From Psychrobacter sp. Ps6 (GTDB lineage Bacteria > Pseudomonadota > Gammaproteobacteria > Pseudomonadales > Moraxellaceae): 64,000 nt of DNA. The stretch's first letter is position 1. Each line of letters opens with the position of its first letter. Positions 18,184 through 26,576 of the stretch are shown here, one piece after another. Position numbers and translations under genes: made by a program. The notes below the pieces were generated by a model. It saw only the letters and a list, made by a program, of their open reading frames with translations, did no database searches and had not been told where the DNA came from. The stretch covers positions 124,001 to 188,000 of the forward strand of contig NZ_JADQAI010000001.1 of the NCBI RefSeq assembly GCF_022129235.1, read 5' to 3'.

Positions 18184-19491
18184 GTGATATTACGCCGCTA
18201 TATGACTCGACAAGTTGCCTCGACCACTGCTTTGGTATTGGGGTTTTTGGTAGTAATGATGCTTGGCGGCCGTTTGATACGTTATTTTGGCATTGCGGCT
18301 GAAGGACGCTTGGATGTCAGCCTGCTATTCACGATTATTGGGTACAACCTACCGTATTTTCTAGAGTTGATATTACCGCTAGCCTTTTTTATCGCGTTGA
18401 TGCTGGTGTTTGGTCGTTTATATGTTGATCAAGAAATGGCTGTCATCAATGCCAGCGGCGTGTCTCGCGGTAGGCTGGCTCGCTTGATGACACCATTGAT
18501 ATTAGTGTTGTTTGTTAGTGAGGCGGCGCTATCTATCGTTGGCAAACCATGGGGCGTGCGCTCATCCGAGGCCGTGTGGCAGCAGCAAGCTTTGACCAGT
18601 GCGTTTGATCTGATTCGCCCGAATGAGTTTATCAGTAGCGGTAATTATCATCTATACGTGGGTAGCCTCAGCGATGATAAGAAAAAACTACAAGATGTGA
18701 TACTGATCCAATCTGAGCCGACGCCAAAGGGCAATGCTGGCAGAAGTGCTGATATGAATAATACGATTGATCAAGAAACCGCTGATCAAATGGGCATCTC
18801 TGATATGCCAAAAGACATTATAAATAGAGATATAAAAGACATCAGTAAAGATACCATTACGCTTGCCAAGCGTGCTGAGCAGGTCAATACTGGCAATAGT
18901 GGCGTGACCCAGTTGGATTTGTTTCAAGGTCGTCGTTACGAAGTGGGCGCAGGCAGCTTAAAGTACAATCAAGTCGCCTTTGATCGTTATCGCATCACGC
19001 TCACTGAATCCTCGCAAGACGTCATCACCGAAGACAATATCGAAACCCAAGCAATTGGGCCTCTATGGCAGGCGGCAACAGGTGACGCGCAAGCTGGCAC
19101 CAATAATGCGCTGCGTGCTGCCCAAGGTGAGCTTGGCTACCGTCTGGCACTACCGTGGCTGATGATTATCGCACCGATGCTTGCTGTACCGCTTGCGCAA
19201 GTGCGTCCACGTCAAGGGCGTTGGCTGCGTCTATTTCCCTCTATCTTATTATTTGTCAGCTGCGCGTTAGGCATCATCTCGCTTAAGAACGCCGTGAGCA
19301 AAGGTAGCATTAGTGTATGGGCGTATGCATGGCTGGTCTTGGGTTTTATGGCACTAGCACTTTATTTGAATTGGGGTAGCCGTGTGCAACATCGATTGCG
19401 CTTTCGTAAACAAGAAAATAGATTAGCCGTCGCCACGCCTAGCAATGGTATGGATAATCAACACAATAGCTCACAAGGAGGGCAGTCTTAA
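18184..19491 (+). CDS. lptF: LPS export ABC transporter permease LptF
   Basis: Inner-membrane half of the LptB2FG complex that pulls lipopolysaccharide from the inner membrane and pushes it to the LptC/A bridge. Membrane helices lie at the N-terminus (RYMTRQVASTTALVLGFLVVM onwards) and C-terminus with a periplasmic jellyroll between. The frame opens at GTG 18118, but the GTG at 18184 (MILRRYM...) aligns with the family start MIIIRYL and is used. The periplasmic part holds a polar low-complexity insert rich in Asp, Asn and Ile. The stop overlaps the lptG ATG by one base. Confidence 0.92.
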   Translation: MILRRYMTRQVASTTALVLGFLVVMMLGGRLIRYFGIAAEGRLDVSLLFTIIGYNLPYFLELILPLAFFIALMLVFGRLYVDQEMAVINASGVSRGRLARLMTPLILVLFVSEAALSIVGKPWGVRSSEAVWQQQALTSAFDLIRPNEFISSGNYHLYVGSLSDDKKKLQDVILIQSEPTPKGNAGRSADMNNTIDQETADQMGISDMPKDIINRDIKDISKDTITLAKRAEQVNTGNSGVTQLDLFQGRRYEVGAGSLKYNQVAFDRYRITLTESSQDVITEDNIETQAIGPLWQAATGDAQAGTNNALRAAQGELGYRLALPWLMIIAPMLAVPLAQVRPRQGRWLRLFPSILLFVSCALGIISLKNAVSKGSISVWAYAWLVLGFMALALYLNWGSRVQHRLRFRKQENRLAVATPSNGMDNQHNSSQGGQS

Positions 19492-20699
19492 TGCGCTCTT
19501 TATCTGCTAAGTCTACAGGGGTTGGTCAGCTGGCCAAAAAACCTGCCAATTTAAAGGTCCTTGGCCGTTATGTCAAACTCAACGCCTTGCTTGCTATTAT
19601 TGCGGCCGTCGTCGGTTTATGGGCATTGCAGCTGGTGTTTTCTTATTTGTCAGAGCTGGATTCGTTGGATGACAGTTATACAATGGGTCAGGCACTTAAA
19701 TATATCTTTTATCGATCGCCCTACTTTTTAGAGCAATTCATCCCAACGGGTGCGCTGCTCGGTGCTGTCATAGGATTGGGCTTACTTGCTAATAAAAGTG
19801 AGCTGGTCGTCATGCGTGCGGCTGGGGTCAGCATCTATCGAATCGTTAGCTGGGTGCTACAGCCTGCTTTGATTTTTGTGTTACTGTCATTGGCGATCAA
19901 TCAGTTCGTCTTACCGCACTCCAATCAATTGGCAAAGCAAATCAACGATGAGGACAACACCTCCCTAGTCACTTCGGTGCGCGGCTATTGGACGATACAG
20001 CCACGATTTGAGAACGCAGAAGATGGCAGCGCGACACCTGATGGCAGTGATATCTTATATATCGATTATGCCGATGTTCAGGGTAATATCGGTGAGGTAA
20101 AACGTTGGCATTTGGATAACAATGGCAATTTGCAAACCGCCGTTCATGCTAATGGTGGAAAGTATACGGGGCGTGAGCCTATCGATGTGACCAGTGACAA
20201 GCCAAGCGAGCAGTATCGCTATGAGTGGCAGCTAAATGATATGGTCAAGCTTAGCATCAATCAGGGCTTTGAGAGTAGCCAAGCCATTTCACCATCAGAT
20301 ACCCTCAGCTTACCATTTGCCCCAGAGTCTGTTTACTTGCTGACACGCAAGGCAGAGGACTTGTCATTGACGCAGCTGTACGAGCATCGCACCTTTATGC
20401 GCCAACAAGGTAATCGATCCTTAGATCATGAAGTGGCATTTTGGCAAAAACTGCTGTCACCTTTATCAATATTGTCGCTCGTCATCGTTGCTTGCTCATT
20501 CGTCTTTGGCTCGCTACGGACACACAGTTTGGGCTTGCGTATCGTAGTGGCGCTACTGTTCGGTCTGCTCTTTAGCTACATTCAGGACTTGGTTGGCTTT
20601 ATATCGCTTGCTACAGGATTCTCGCCCATGCTTATGGTGCTGTTACCGATTATCGGTAGTGCAGCGCTCGGTGGCTACTTAATTAAGCGGCAGATGTAG
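19491..20699 (+). CDS. lptG: LPS export ABC transporter permease LptG
   Basis: Partner of LptF in the LptB2FG lipopolysaccharide extractor. A 30-residue cytosolic N-terminus precedes the first helix (LLAIIAAVVGLWALQLVFSYL). YFLEQFIPTGALLGAVIGLGLLANKSELVVMRAAGVS is the family's coupling region, the periplasmic jellyroll spans about 150-300, and three helices close the protein. The length of 402 is slightly above E. coli LptG. It starts at the TAATG junction with lptF, with AGGAGGGCA upstream, so translational coupling is likely. Confidence 0.94.
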   Translation: MRSLSAKSTGVGQLAKKPANLKVLGRYVKLNALLAIIAAVVGLWALQLVFSYLSELDSLDDSYTMGQALKYIFYRSPYFLEQFIPTGALLGAVIGLGLLANKSELVVMRAAGVSIYRIVSWVLQPALIFVLLSLAINQFVLPHSNQLAKQINDEDNTSLVTSVRGYWTIQPRFENAEDGSATPDGSDILYIDYADVQGNIGEVKRWHLDNNGNLQTAVHANGGKYTGREPIDVTSDKPSEQYRYEWQLNDMVKLSINQGFESSQAISPSDTLSLPFAPESVYLLTRKAEDLSLTQLYEHRTFMRQQGNRSLDHEVAFWQKLLSPLSILSLVIVACSFVFGSLRTHSLGLRIVVALLFGLLFSYIQDLVGFISLATGFSPMLMVLLPIIGSAALGGYLIKRQM

Positions 20700-20729
20700 A
20701 CATGCTCTTGAATACGTAAATGAGCCAAC

Positions 20730-20767
20730 AAAAAAGCACGCTAAATCTATTTTAGCGTGCTTTTTTA
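20730..20767. terminator. Terminator of lptFG, bidirectional
   Basis: AAAAAGCACGCTAAA pairs with TTTAGCGTGCTTTTT around a short loop; T-tracts occur on both strands between the convergent lptG and methyltransferase genes. Confidence 0.88.
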
Positions 20768-20797
20768 TGACGATCTTTTATGGCTAGATACTAAAGA

Positions 20798-21406
20798 TTA
20801 TTCTTTGGTCGCCATGGTAATCGTATAGGTTTTACCTTGTTTGATCTTTTCGCTATTGCCAAACACTTCGGTAAACGAGCGCTTCATAAATTGGCGCAAG
20901 CCATTAATGGTCACCACATAAAAACGTCCACCTTTACGCATGCGGGCATAAGCATCGAGGAAATACAGATAATGTTGCTCTTTACCAACTTTGGCGGGCA
21001 AGTTCGACATCACCAAACTAAAGTCTTTGTCTTTTGCGACATGGTTAAATCCATTTGATAAATGCACATCAACGTTTTTTAGACCGTTTTTCTCACAGTT
21101 ACGGCGTGCATATTCTACCGCCATAAAGTCTTTATCAATTAGCGTATGCTGACCATTTGGACATTCACGCGCTGCCGTCATACCAAGCACACCATAGCCA
21201 CAGCCCAAGTCAATTGAATCATCATCGTTTTGGAAATCCACATAATCAAGCAGCATCAAGCTGCCATCATCGAGCTTTTGCGGTGAAAAAATACCCCACG
21301 TGGTCGCAAAATCAAACGGCTTACCCAGTACGTCTTGGCGAAAGTTAATGTCTTCGCGCCAGTGTTGGGCGTTTTTGAGGAGGTCAGCAGGTGGTCTATG
21401 GCTCAT
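20798..21406 (-). CDS. Class I SAM-dependent methyltransferase, RsmC-like
   Basis: A Rossmann methyltransferase with motif I DLGCGYGVLG (66-75) and the motif IV segment MSNLPAKVGKE, which resembles the NPP-type motif of base N-methyltransferases such as RsmC/RlmG. At 202 residues it corresponds to the catalytic half of RsmC alone. Its substrate, rRNA or otherwise, cannot be read from the sequence. A TTG at 21451 would give a longer form, but ATG 21406, with GAGAA upstream, is more likely. Confidence 0.75.
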   Translation of the reverse strand: MSHRPPADLLKNAQHWREDINFRQDVLGKPFDFATTWGIFSPQKLDDGSLMLLDYVDFQNDDDSIDLGCGYGVLGMTAARECPNGQHTLIDKDFMAVEYARRNCEKNGLKNVDVHLSNGFNHVAKDKDFSLVMSNLPAKVGKEQHYLYFLDAYARMRKGGRFYVVTINGLRQFMKRSFTEVFGNSEKIKQGKTYTITMATKE

Positions 21407-21637
21407 GGGATTCTCAGATAATAGATAGCTAAAAGGAGGTGCGTTGTCCAATTAGGACAGTGCGCATCGTGTGATTGGTATTGTAACGAGAAAAGGGTAG
21501 GTTTGCAGCATCGTATTACGGGAATCATTATGGTTGCCAAATTTAGCATGTAGAAAATACATAGAAGAAAAGATATTGGCAAGATTAGGTGAGAGGCTTA
21601 CACTCAACTTTAACCCGATAGCTCTGAAGTAGTATGT

Positions 21638-22081
21638 ATGGCAGACATTATATTTGTATCTAAAGTCGACTTCTGGATCGCGTTGATTTTATGGGTCGGT
21701 AGTTTATCACTTATCCTCATTCCATTATGGGAATGGCGACGGGGCAAAAGAGATTCGCGTATGCGAAACATACTGCTGATGATCATCTTACTGCCTTTCA
21801 CCGTGCTAATGCTCATGCCGTTTTTTGGTACTAAACACACCTTAACCGATAGCCAGCTGTATGTGGATAGTGGCCTGTCCACTCAAACCATTGAGTTGGC
21901 AGATATCATACATATTACGCCAACTCGAAGCATGACGTCTGCAACAGCACTATCATTGGATAGACTTAAAATAGAATATCGGAATAAAGAAGTATTGATA
22001 TCACCGAAAGATAGAGCAAGTTTTTATCAAGAAATACAAGCACGTAATCCCAAAATAGTGATAGATCTGGCAGATGACTAG
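21638..22081 (+). CDS. Small membrane protein with bacterial PH-like domain
   Basis: A 147-residue protein with two N-terminal membrane helices (about 11-30 and 44-62). An approximately 80-residue C-terminal beta-rich part (LTDSQLYVDSG, DIIHITPTRS, LDRLKIEYRNKEVLISPKD) resembles small bacterial PH domains of the YdbS/YokE kind. No function is known for such proteins. The reading frame ends with TAG at 22079-22081, and the next 20 codons lead in the same frame straight into the Hint gene. The Shine-Dalgarno is weak. Confidence 0.6.
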   Translation: MADIIFVSKVDFWIALILWVGSLSLILIPLWEWRRGKRDSRMRNILLMIILLPFTVLMLMPFFGTKHTLTDSQLYVDSGLSTQTIELADIIHITPTRSMTSATALSLDRLKIEYRNKEVLISPKDRASFYQEIQARNPKIVIDLADD

Positions 22082-22141
22082 CATGGTATTTTAATCATCT
22101 ACATTGAAACCGTACTTAATGGAACTCAAGGTCAAAAATCA

Positions 22142-22891
22142 ATGAATAGAAATGCTACAAACTTCTATGCTGATAGAGTATTCCGAGCAGCTACAGATAC
22201 TAAAGGTTGTTTCGTTGCAGGTACATTAGTACATACCGACAAGGGTCTAGTACCTATTCAAGACCTAAAGGTTGGTGATAAGGTATTGTCTAAGTCAGAA
22301 GGCGATCCAAATGGTAAGTTAGGCTATCAAAAAATAACTGAAACGCATAAATTTGAGAATAAATCTATCTATCTTTTGCGCTTAGTAGAATTTTCTGAAA
22401 ATGATGCCACTACAATATCAGAAGTTTTCTCAACACCAAATCATCCATTTTGGAAGGTAGATGTTGGTTGGACTCGAGCTGATCTGCTTAGACACGGCGA
22501 TGAAGTCATATTAGCTAATGGTAATAAAGCAATTATTTTTGAATGGTCACCTGTACTAAGAACTAGTAACACTAACGTTGGTTGGGTCGCTGCCGATTTA
22601 CAGAATCGAGGAGATAATACTGATACGGGATATTTGGTAGATTTTTCACATAATAAAATAACAACGCCATTCAATTTAGACAATTGGGAGGACTATGAGT
22701 ATGTTAGTTATTGGGACTATGCACCTGAAGATACGACGTGGATGGACAGTTACGAAGAAAGGAGATTAAACGCAACGGTATACAATATTACAGTTGAAAA
22801 TACTCATACTTATTTTGTTGGTGAAGATAGTATTTGGGTTCATAGCGCTAACTGTCATGGCGAATTCCCGAACCGCTTTTTTAATACATAG
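22142..22891 (+). pseudogene. Orphan pre-toxin Hint module, remnant of a polymorphic toxin
   Basis: A 249-residue protein that is nearly all Hint domain. The splicing/processing cysteine is Cys23 in KGCFVAGTLVHTDKG, the B-block is STPNHPFW (His101), and the C-terminal block is VYNITVENTHTYFVGEDSIWVHSANC (His234, Cys238). GCFVAGTLVHT and HTYFVG...WVH are typical of the PT-HINT modules that sit just before the toxin tip of Rhs, CdiA and related secreted toxins. Here the large upstream carrier is missing, and only 11 residues follow the block, so no toxin domain is left. It is more AT-rich than its neighbours. The 3' end overlaps the convergent DUF3817 gene by 37 bases. Probably a decayed acquired fragment; expression is unproven. 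Confidence 0.75.
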
Positions 22892-23199
22892 TCAAATACA
22901 AACGGCCCAAAAGGTAGGAACGAGCCAACCACGCCTGCAGGCAGCGCCCACAGTGGCATTTTGATTTTGTGTGCCGTGATAAAGAGCACAACGATATAGG
23001 CGATGAACAACACCCCATGCACAGGCCCGACATAGCTCACCATTTCAGGCATATCCATCATGTATTTGAGTGGCATCGCGATACACAGTAGCAGCAAAAA
23101 AGACGTGCCTTCCAAATAACCCATGATGGTCAGTTTTTTGAGCGCAAATGCTTGCGCTTTGGTGAGAGTAGGCTTGGAAGATAGCTGAGCTTGCGACAC
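22855..23199 (-). CDS. DUF3817 family integral membrane protein
   Basis: A 114-residue protein with three membrane helices: a first one around LEGTSFLLLLCIAMPLKY, the VGPVHGVLFIAYIVVLF helix with its conserved H, and the ALPAGVVGSFLPFGPFVFD helix. The pattern GxLEGxSFLxLL...MPLKY...G..HG is that of DUF3817, small inner-membrane proteins of unknown function. The start is GTG 23199 with GAGGAA six bases before it. The last 12 codons overlap the convergent Hint fragment. Confidence 0.82.
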   Translation of the reverse strand: MSQAQLSSKPTLTKAQAFALKKLTIMGYLEGTSFLLLLCIAMPLKYMMDMPEMVSYVGPVHGVLFIAYIVVLFITAHKIKMPLWALPAGVVGSFLPFGPFVFDYVLKKRFGNSP

Positions 23200-23266
23200 G
23201 GTGTATTCCTCTGACGATCATGAATCAATATTTAATGACAATTCTACTCACCAAGCTACCCAAAAG

Positions 23267-24205
23267 CTATCCACGCGGATGATGCGCTGCATGTAACTGC
23301 TGCAATCTTGCCGTCGCTACATGTGTATAGATTTGCGTCGTGGACAAGTCACTGTGCCCTAATAACAGCTGTACACTACGCAGGTCGGCGCCATGATTGA
23401 GCAAATGGGTGGCAAAGGCGTGACGTAAGGTATGCGGTGATAGTTCCTTATCAATACTAGCAATTTGAGCGTATTTCTTAAGCAAATACCAAAAGTTCTG
23501 CCGCGTCATATAGCCGCCTTGCGCAGTCAAAAACACCGCTTGGCAATTGCCAGATTTTAGATGGGCAATTAGATCGCCGCGCCCATGAGACAGGTAGTCT
23601 TCTAGTGCATCGCTGGCATATTCACCAAGTGGCACCAGTCGGGTTTTATTGCCTTTACCAGTGATTTGTAGCCAGCCAGAGTTTAGATTGACTTGTTCTA
23701 GCGACAAATTAATTAGCTCACTCACACGTAGGCCGCAAGCGTAGAGTACCTCTAGCATTGCTTTGTCACGCAGTCCAAGCGCCGTACTGGTATCAGGTGC
23801 GGCAAGGAGATTATCGACATCAGCCTCGGCTAAATCCTTTGGTAACGGGCGTCCGAGCTTTGGACTTTTGATACGCTCGCAGGGATTGTCTTCGCGCAGA
23901 TTGCTCGCTATCATCCATAAATAGAACTGACGCAGACTTGAGAGCATACGTGCTTGCGTGCGCGGGGTTTTGTTATCTTGAGCGAGTATTGAGAGACAAT
24001 GCAGCACATCATCAGGCTGCCAGCGTGTCAGGGCGATAGGGTTGGTCAACTCGCAAGAACGCAAGTCGCGCACATAAGCATTACGGGTACGCGTTGCCAA
24101 ACCACGTGCCAGCATCGCTTGACGAAACTCCGTCATATAAGACGGTTCATCATCGACTGCCAGCGCTTTAGGTTGCCTTTGCTGTACAGCGCGGTCACGG
24201 CTCAT
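23267..24205 (-). CDS. xerD: Tyrosine recombinase XerD
   Basis: Site-specific recombinase that, with XerC, resolves chromosome dimers at dif. An N-terminal SAM-like core-binding domain (about 25-105) precedes the catalytic domain with Arg160 (GLRVSELI), Lys184, His258 and Arg261 (HTLRHAFATHLL), His284 (LLGHSDLSTTQIYTHV) and nucleophile Tyr293. This is a complete active site in a protein of normal length (312). DLSTTQIYTHV is typical of XerD. It lies 29 bases downstream of tusA. The adjacent Hint remnant is not evidence that it belongs to a mobile element. Confidence 0.93.
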   Translation of the reverse strand: MSRDRAVQQRQPKALAVDDEPSYMTEFRQAMLARGLATRTRNAYVRDLRSCELTNPIALTRWQPDDVLHCLSILAQDNKTPRTQARMLSSLRQFYLWMIASNLREDNPCERIKSPKLGRPLPKDLAEADVDNLLAAPDTSTALGLRDKAMLEVLYACGLRVSELINLSLEQVNLNSGWLQITGKGNKTRLVPLGEYASDALEDYLSHGRGDLIAHLKSGNCQAVFLTAQGGYMTRQNFWYLLKKYAQIASIDKELSPHTLRHAFATHLLNHGADLRSVQLLLGHSDLSTTQIYTHVATARLQQLHAAHHPRG

Positions 24206-24234
24206 AGGATGCTCGGATATAGGTCAGATATAAA

Positions 24235-24567
24235 TTAACCACTTTTTTTCTTCACCACATAACGATAGAGCGTCACGCTTGCTGGCGTGGTGTCATCACT
24301 ATCAACAGTGATTTCATCGGGGTCAGTATCTAGGTTGATATTTTCAGCCAGTGTCTCTTGACCGAGTAGCTCATGACCCAGATGACGACAGAAATTTGGA
24401 ATGTCGCGCGTGGTAGCAGGATCAGTGGCCAGTATTTCAATCACCTCACCGCTATCTGCTTTGCGGATGACTCGGTGCAGCATCATGACAGGCTCAGGAC
24501 AGATCAGCCCTTGCGTATCTAGGTGATGGTCGATGGTCGTATCTGGTATAGAAGTAGTCATAGTCAT
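24235..24567 (-). CDS. tusA: TusA-family sulfurtransferase
   Basis: Small sulfur carrier of the TusA/SirA fold: DTQGLICPEPVMMLHRVIRK carries the persulfide cysteine (Cys23) in the family CPxPxM motif, followed by EVIEILATDPATTRDIPNFCRHLGHELL. In E. coli TusA relays sulfur from IscS for 2-thiouridine in tRNA. At 110 residues it is about 30 longer than E. coli TusA; the extra part is an acidic stretch before the final strand YRYVVKKK. It is followed by xerD. The start is one of two close ATGs (24567 or 24561). Confidence 0.88.
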   Translation of the reverse strand: MTMTTSIPDTTIDHHLDTQGLICPEPVMMLHRVIRKADSGEVIEILATDPATTRDIPNFCRHLGHELLGQETLAENINLDTDPDEITVDSDDTTPASVTLYRYVVKKKSG

Positions 24568-24618
24568 TATCGTAAAGCTAAGTAGATAGGTTAAAGAATG
24601 GATCGTTTGTTCAATCGC

Positions 24619-25122
24619 TTACTGAGGTGTACTGTCTAGATCGTCTACTGCTGCTGTCTCTTCGTCAGTATTTGCTACGTCTAAAAAGTTAAAAAAGCGC
24701 TTGAAACTGACCTTGAATAAAAATGCCACCCCAAGCCAACAGGACAGCCCTAACCATGCCGTATCGGCAAATAATAAGCCGCCGATCAATATGATGGTCG
24801 ATACGCCAATACTCATGGCAATCATCGATGGCTGATTTAAGCGATAACGATAAACCACAAAAGCATCATAAAGTGTGATTGGAATGGTCAACGCAACCAA
24901 GGCGTAGGGCAGGTTGTAAAACAGTTGATACAGCAGCTGATTGTCATGAAACATCTTGATACTGGCAATGGTGCCAAATACTATAAAGGCCAAAATGGCC
25001 GCATAAATGAGATAGATCGCTATCTGATTTGCACGCTGCGCGCCTCTAATACGAGCAATAGCAAGCGGAGCAAAACCATGTTGCGACTTAGTGTGCAAGT
25101 CTTGGTCTAGGGCAGTGGTCAT
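24619..25122 (-). CDS. Unrecognised inner-membrane protein
   Basis: A 167-residue protein not assigned to a family. Four hydrophobic helices are visible: about 33-55 (IAIYLIYAAILAFIVFGTIA), 70-90, 100-120 and 122-138. A basic segment (FKVSFKRFF) and an acidic cytosolic tail (NTDEETAAVDDLDSTPQ) follow. It lies between tusA and ruvX in the same direction, 51 bases upstream of tusA. No Shine-Dalgarno is clear. Function unknown. Confidence 0.6.
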   Translation of the reverse strand: MTTALDQDLHTKSQHGFAPLAIARIRGAQRANQIAIYLIYAAILAFIVFGTIASIKMFHDNQLLYQLFYNLPYALVALTIPITLYDAFVVYRYRLNQPSMIAMSIGVSTIILIGGLLFADTAWLGLSCWLGVAFLFKVSFKRFFNFLDVANTDEETAAVDDLDSTPQ

Positions 25123-25208
25123 AGTAATCAGTCATTTATCTGTGAATAGGTACGATGTAGCAAAATGGTGCGATAGAGACAACAGTGTCTTTTACCTATT
25201 TTGCCTAA

Positions 25209-25790
25209 TCAGTCTGCTTTGACCGCATCAATAGCGATACTACTATTTGGATCCGCAAAGTAGGTCGACATCAAGATACAAGCAGAGATATCATCAATCG
25301 GATCACGTTCATGCTTGATCCAGCCGTTGTCCCAGGCGATCTCTCTTGCTTCGATAGAGGTTAAACGCTCATCACATAATGATACGGTCACTGGCAAGCG
25401 CTGCTCCATAATTCTATGAGCTAGACGCCGCGCAAATTTATGTGCGCGTTTTGAGAGCATGGAGCTGCTACCATCCATATTAAGTGGCAGGCCGACCACC
25501 ACCTGTGCCACGCCCCAGACTTTTATAATACCGATGAGATTGTCCCAGTCTGGCTGACCATTATTCATCGCCAAAATATCAAAAGCGCGTGCGGTTTGGG
25601 TCAGAGTATTACCAAGCGCCATGCCCATTTTCTTGACGCCATAATCTAGAGCCAAGATAAGATGCGGCTTTATTTCTGGCTCAGAGTCGCTAAGACCATT
25701 GACGTTAGACTCATTACTGTCAATGCCATTTATATCAAGATCATGATCTGTATCTTCTGTGCTATCTACTGTAAAAGTACTATCCACCAT
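25209..25790 (-). CDS. ruvX: RuvX/YqgF family putative pre-16S rRNA nuclease
   Basis: RNase H-fold protein of the YqgF family, implicated in 16S rRNA 5' maturation and annotated as a Holliday-junction resolvase homologue. The core has LALDYGVKKMGMALGN (Asp49), VVVGLPLNMDGS and a CDERLTSIEA segment, then DDISACILMSTYF at the end: the expected acidic residues. A 43-residue acidic N-terminal extension (TDHDLDINGIDSNESN...) is not part of the family core. AAGGATAG lies upstream of the ATG. algH is directly upstream, the usual yqgE-yqgF pairing. Confidence 0.9.
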   Translation of the reverse strand: MVDSTFTVDSTEDTDHDLDINGIDSNESNVNGLSDSEPEIKPHLILALDYGVKKMGMALGNTLTQTARAFDILAMNNGQPDWDNLIGIIKVWGVAQVVVGLPLNMDGSSSMLSKRAHKFARRLAHRIMEQRLPVTVSLCDERLTSIEAREIAWDNGWIKHERDPIDDISACILMSTYFADPNSSIAIDAVKAD

Positions 25791-25854
25791 AGTGACGGCT
25801 ATCCTTTATTTCTTTATCTGTATTCATAGAGCGCAATTCATAGAGCATATGCTA

Positions 25855-26418
25855 TTAAGCATGACCGATGTCACTGCTAAGGTAGTCAAAGTTGACGCCG
25901 ATTTTGTCAGCGGCGATTTGCCAGCGCTCTTCAAACGGCGTATCAAACAATAAAGTCAGATCGGCAGGGCAGACGAGCCAATCACCATTACCTAGTTCTT
26001 GGTCTAACTGTTTTTTGCCCCAGCTGGCATGACCCAAGCACAGTTGATAGTGACCGACGCCTTGACCTGCCGCGATACGCTTTAGAATATCTTGGCTAGT
26101 GGTGATGCAGACATTCTCTGAAATCGCAAAAGAAGACGCCCATTCAGGCTGACCTGTATGCAGCACAAAGCCCACCTCAGGATACATAGGGCCACCTTCT
26201 AAAGCCACATCTTCCATCACTTGCGGATCGGTCACCTCAATATCCAAATCTTCTAGCAGTTTACCCACTCGCGCCTGTTCTAACGGACGATTGACCATTA
26301 GACCTAGTGCACCGCGATTATCATGGCGACAAATATAAATGAGTGCCTGTTCAAACCTTGGGTCTGACAGCTCTGGTGCCGCAATTAAGAAATGATGGGT
26401 CAAATTGGTTTTAGACAT
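25855..26418 (-). CDS. algH: YqgE/AlgH family protein
   Basis: A protein of about 187 residues, the family length, starting [15 protein letters not shown]. The conserved features are [43 protein letters not shown] and [23 protein letters not shown]. AlgH was named for an effect on alginate genes in Pseudomonas; its biochemical role is not settled. The frame extends to a GTG at 26514, but the extra 32 residues are not conserved family sequence, so ATG 26418 is used. ruvX follows after 64 bases. Confidence 0.92.
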   Translation of the reverse strand: MSKTNLTHHFLIAAPELSDPRFEQALIYICRHDNRGALGLMVNRPLEQARVGKLLEDLDIEVTDPQVMEDVALEGGPMYPEVGFVLHTGQPEWASSFAISENVCITTSQDILKRIAAGQGVGHYQLCLGHASWGKKQLDQELGNGDWLVCPADLTLLFDTPFEERWQIAADKIGVNFDYLSSDIGHA

Positions 26419-26576
26419 AGAAACAAACGCAACCGAATAATAAGGGTGAGAGACCACTATATGGTGATAACCAATAGAAAAGCAAGATTCACGCCAACTA
26501 CTATTGATAGCCACAAAGATTTAACAAGTACTTTTTTTGATTAATAGTGCTGGATAATTTAACGACAATTAATGTG

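Noticed and set aside
22142..22891. Reading the Hint protein as an intein
   Set aside because: There are no host-protein exteins on either side and no homing endonuclease block; the motifs fit pre-toxin Hint modules better.
23267..24205. XerD as an integrase of a mobile element near the Hint fragment
   Set aside because: It has the full XerD pattern, normal length and no attachment repeats, and sits with housekeeping genes.
26419..26514. N-terminal extension of algH to GTG 26514
   Set aside because: The 187-residue form from ATG 26418 has the family length; the extension has no conserved residues.
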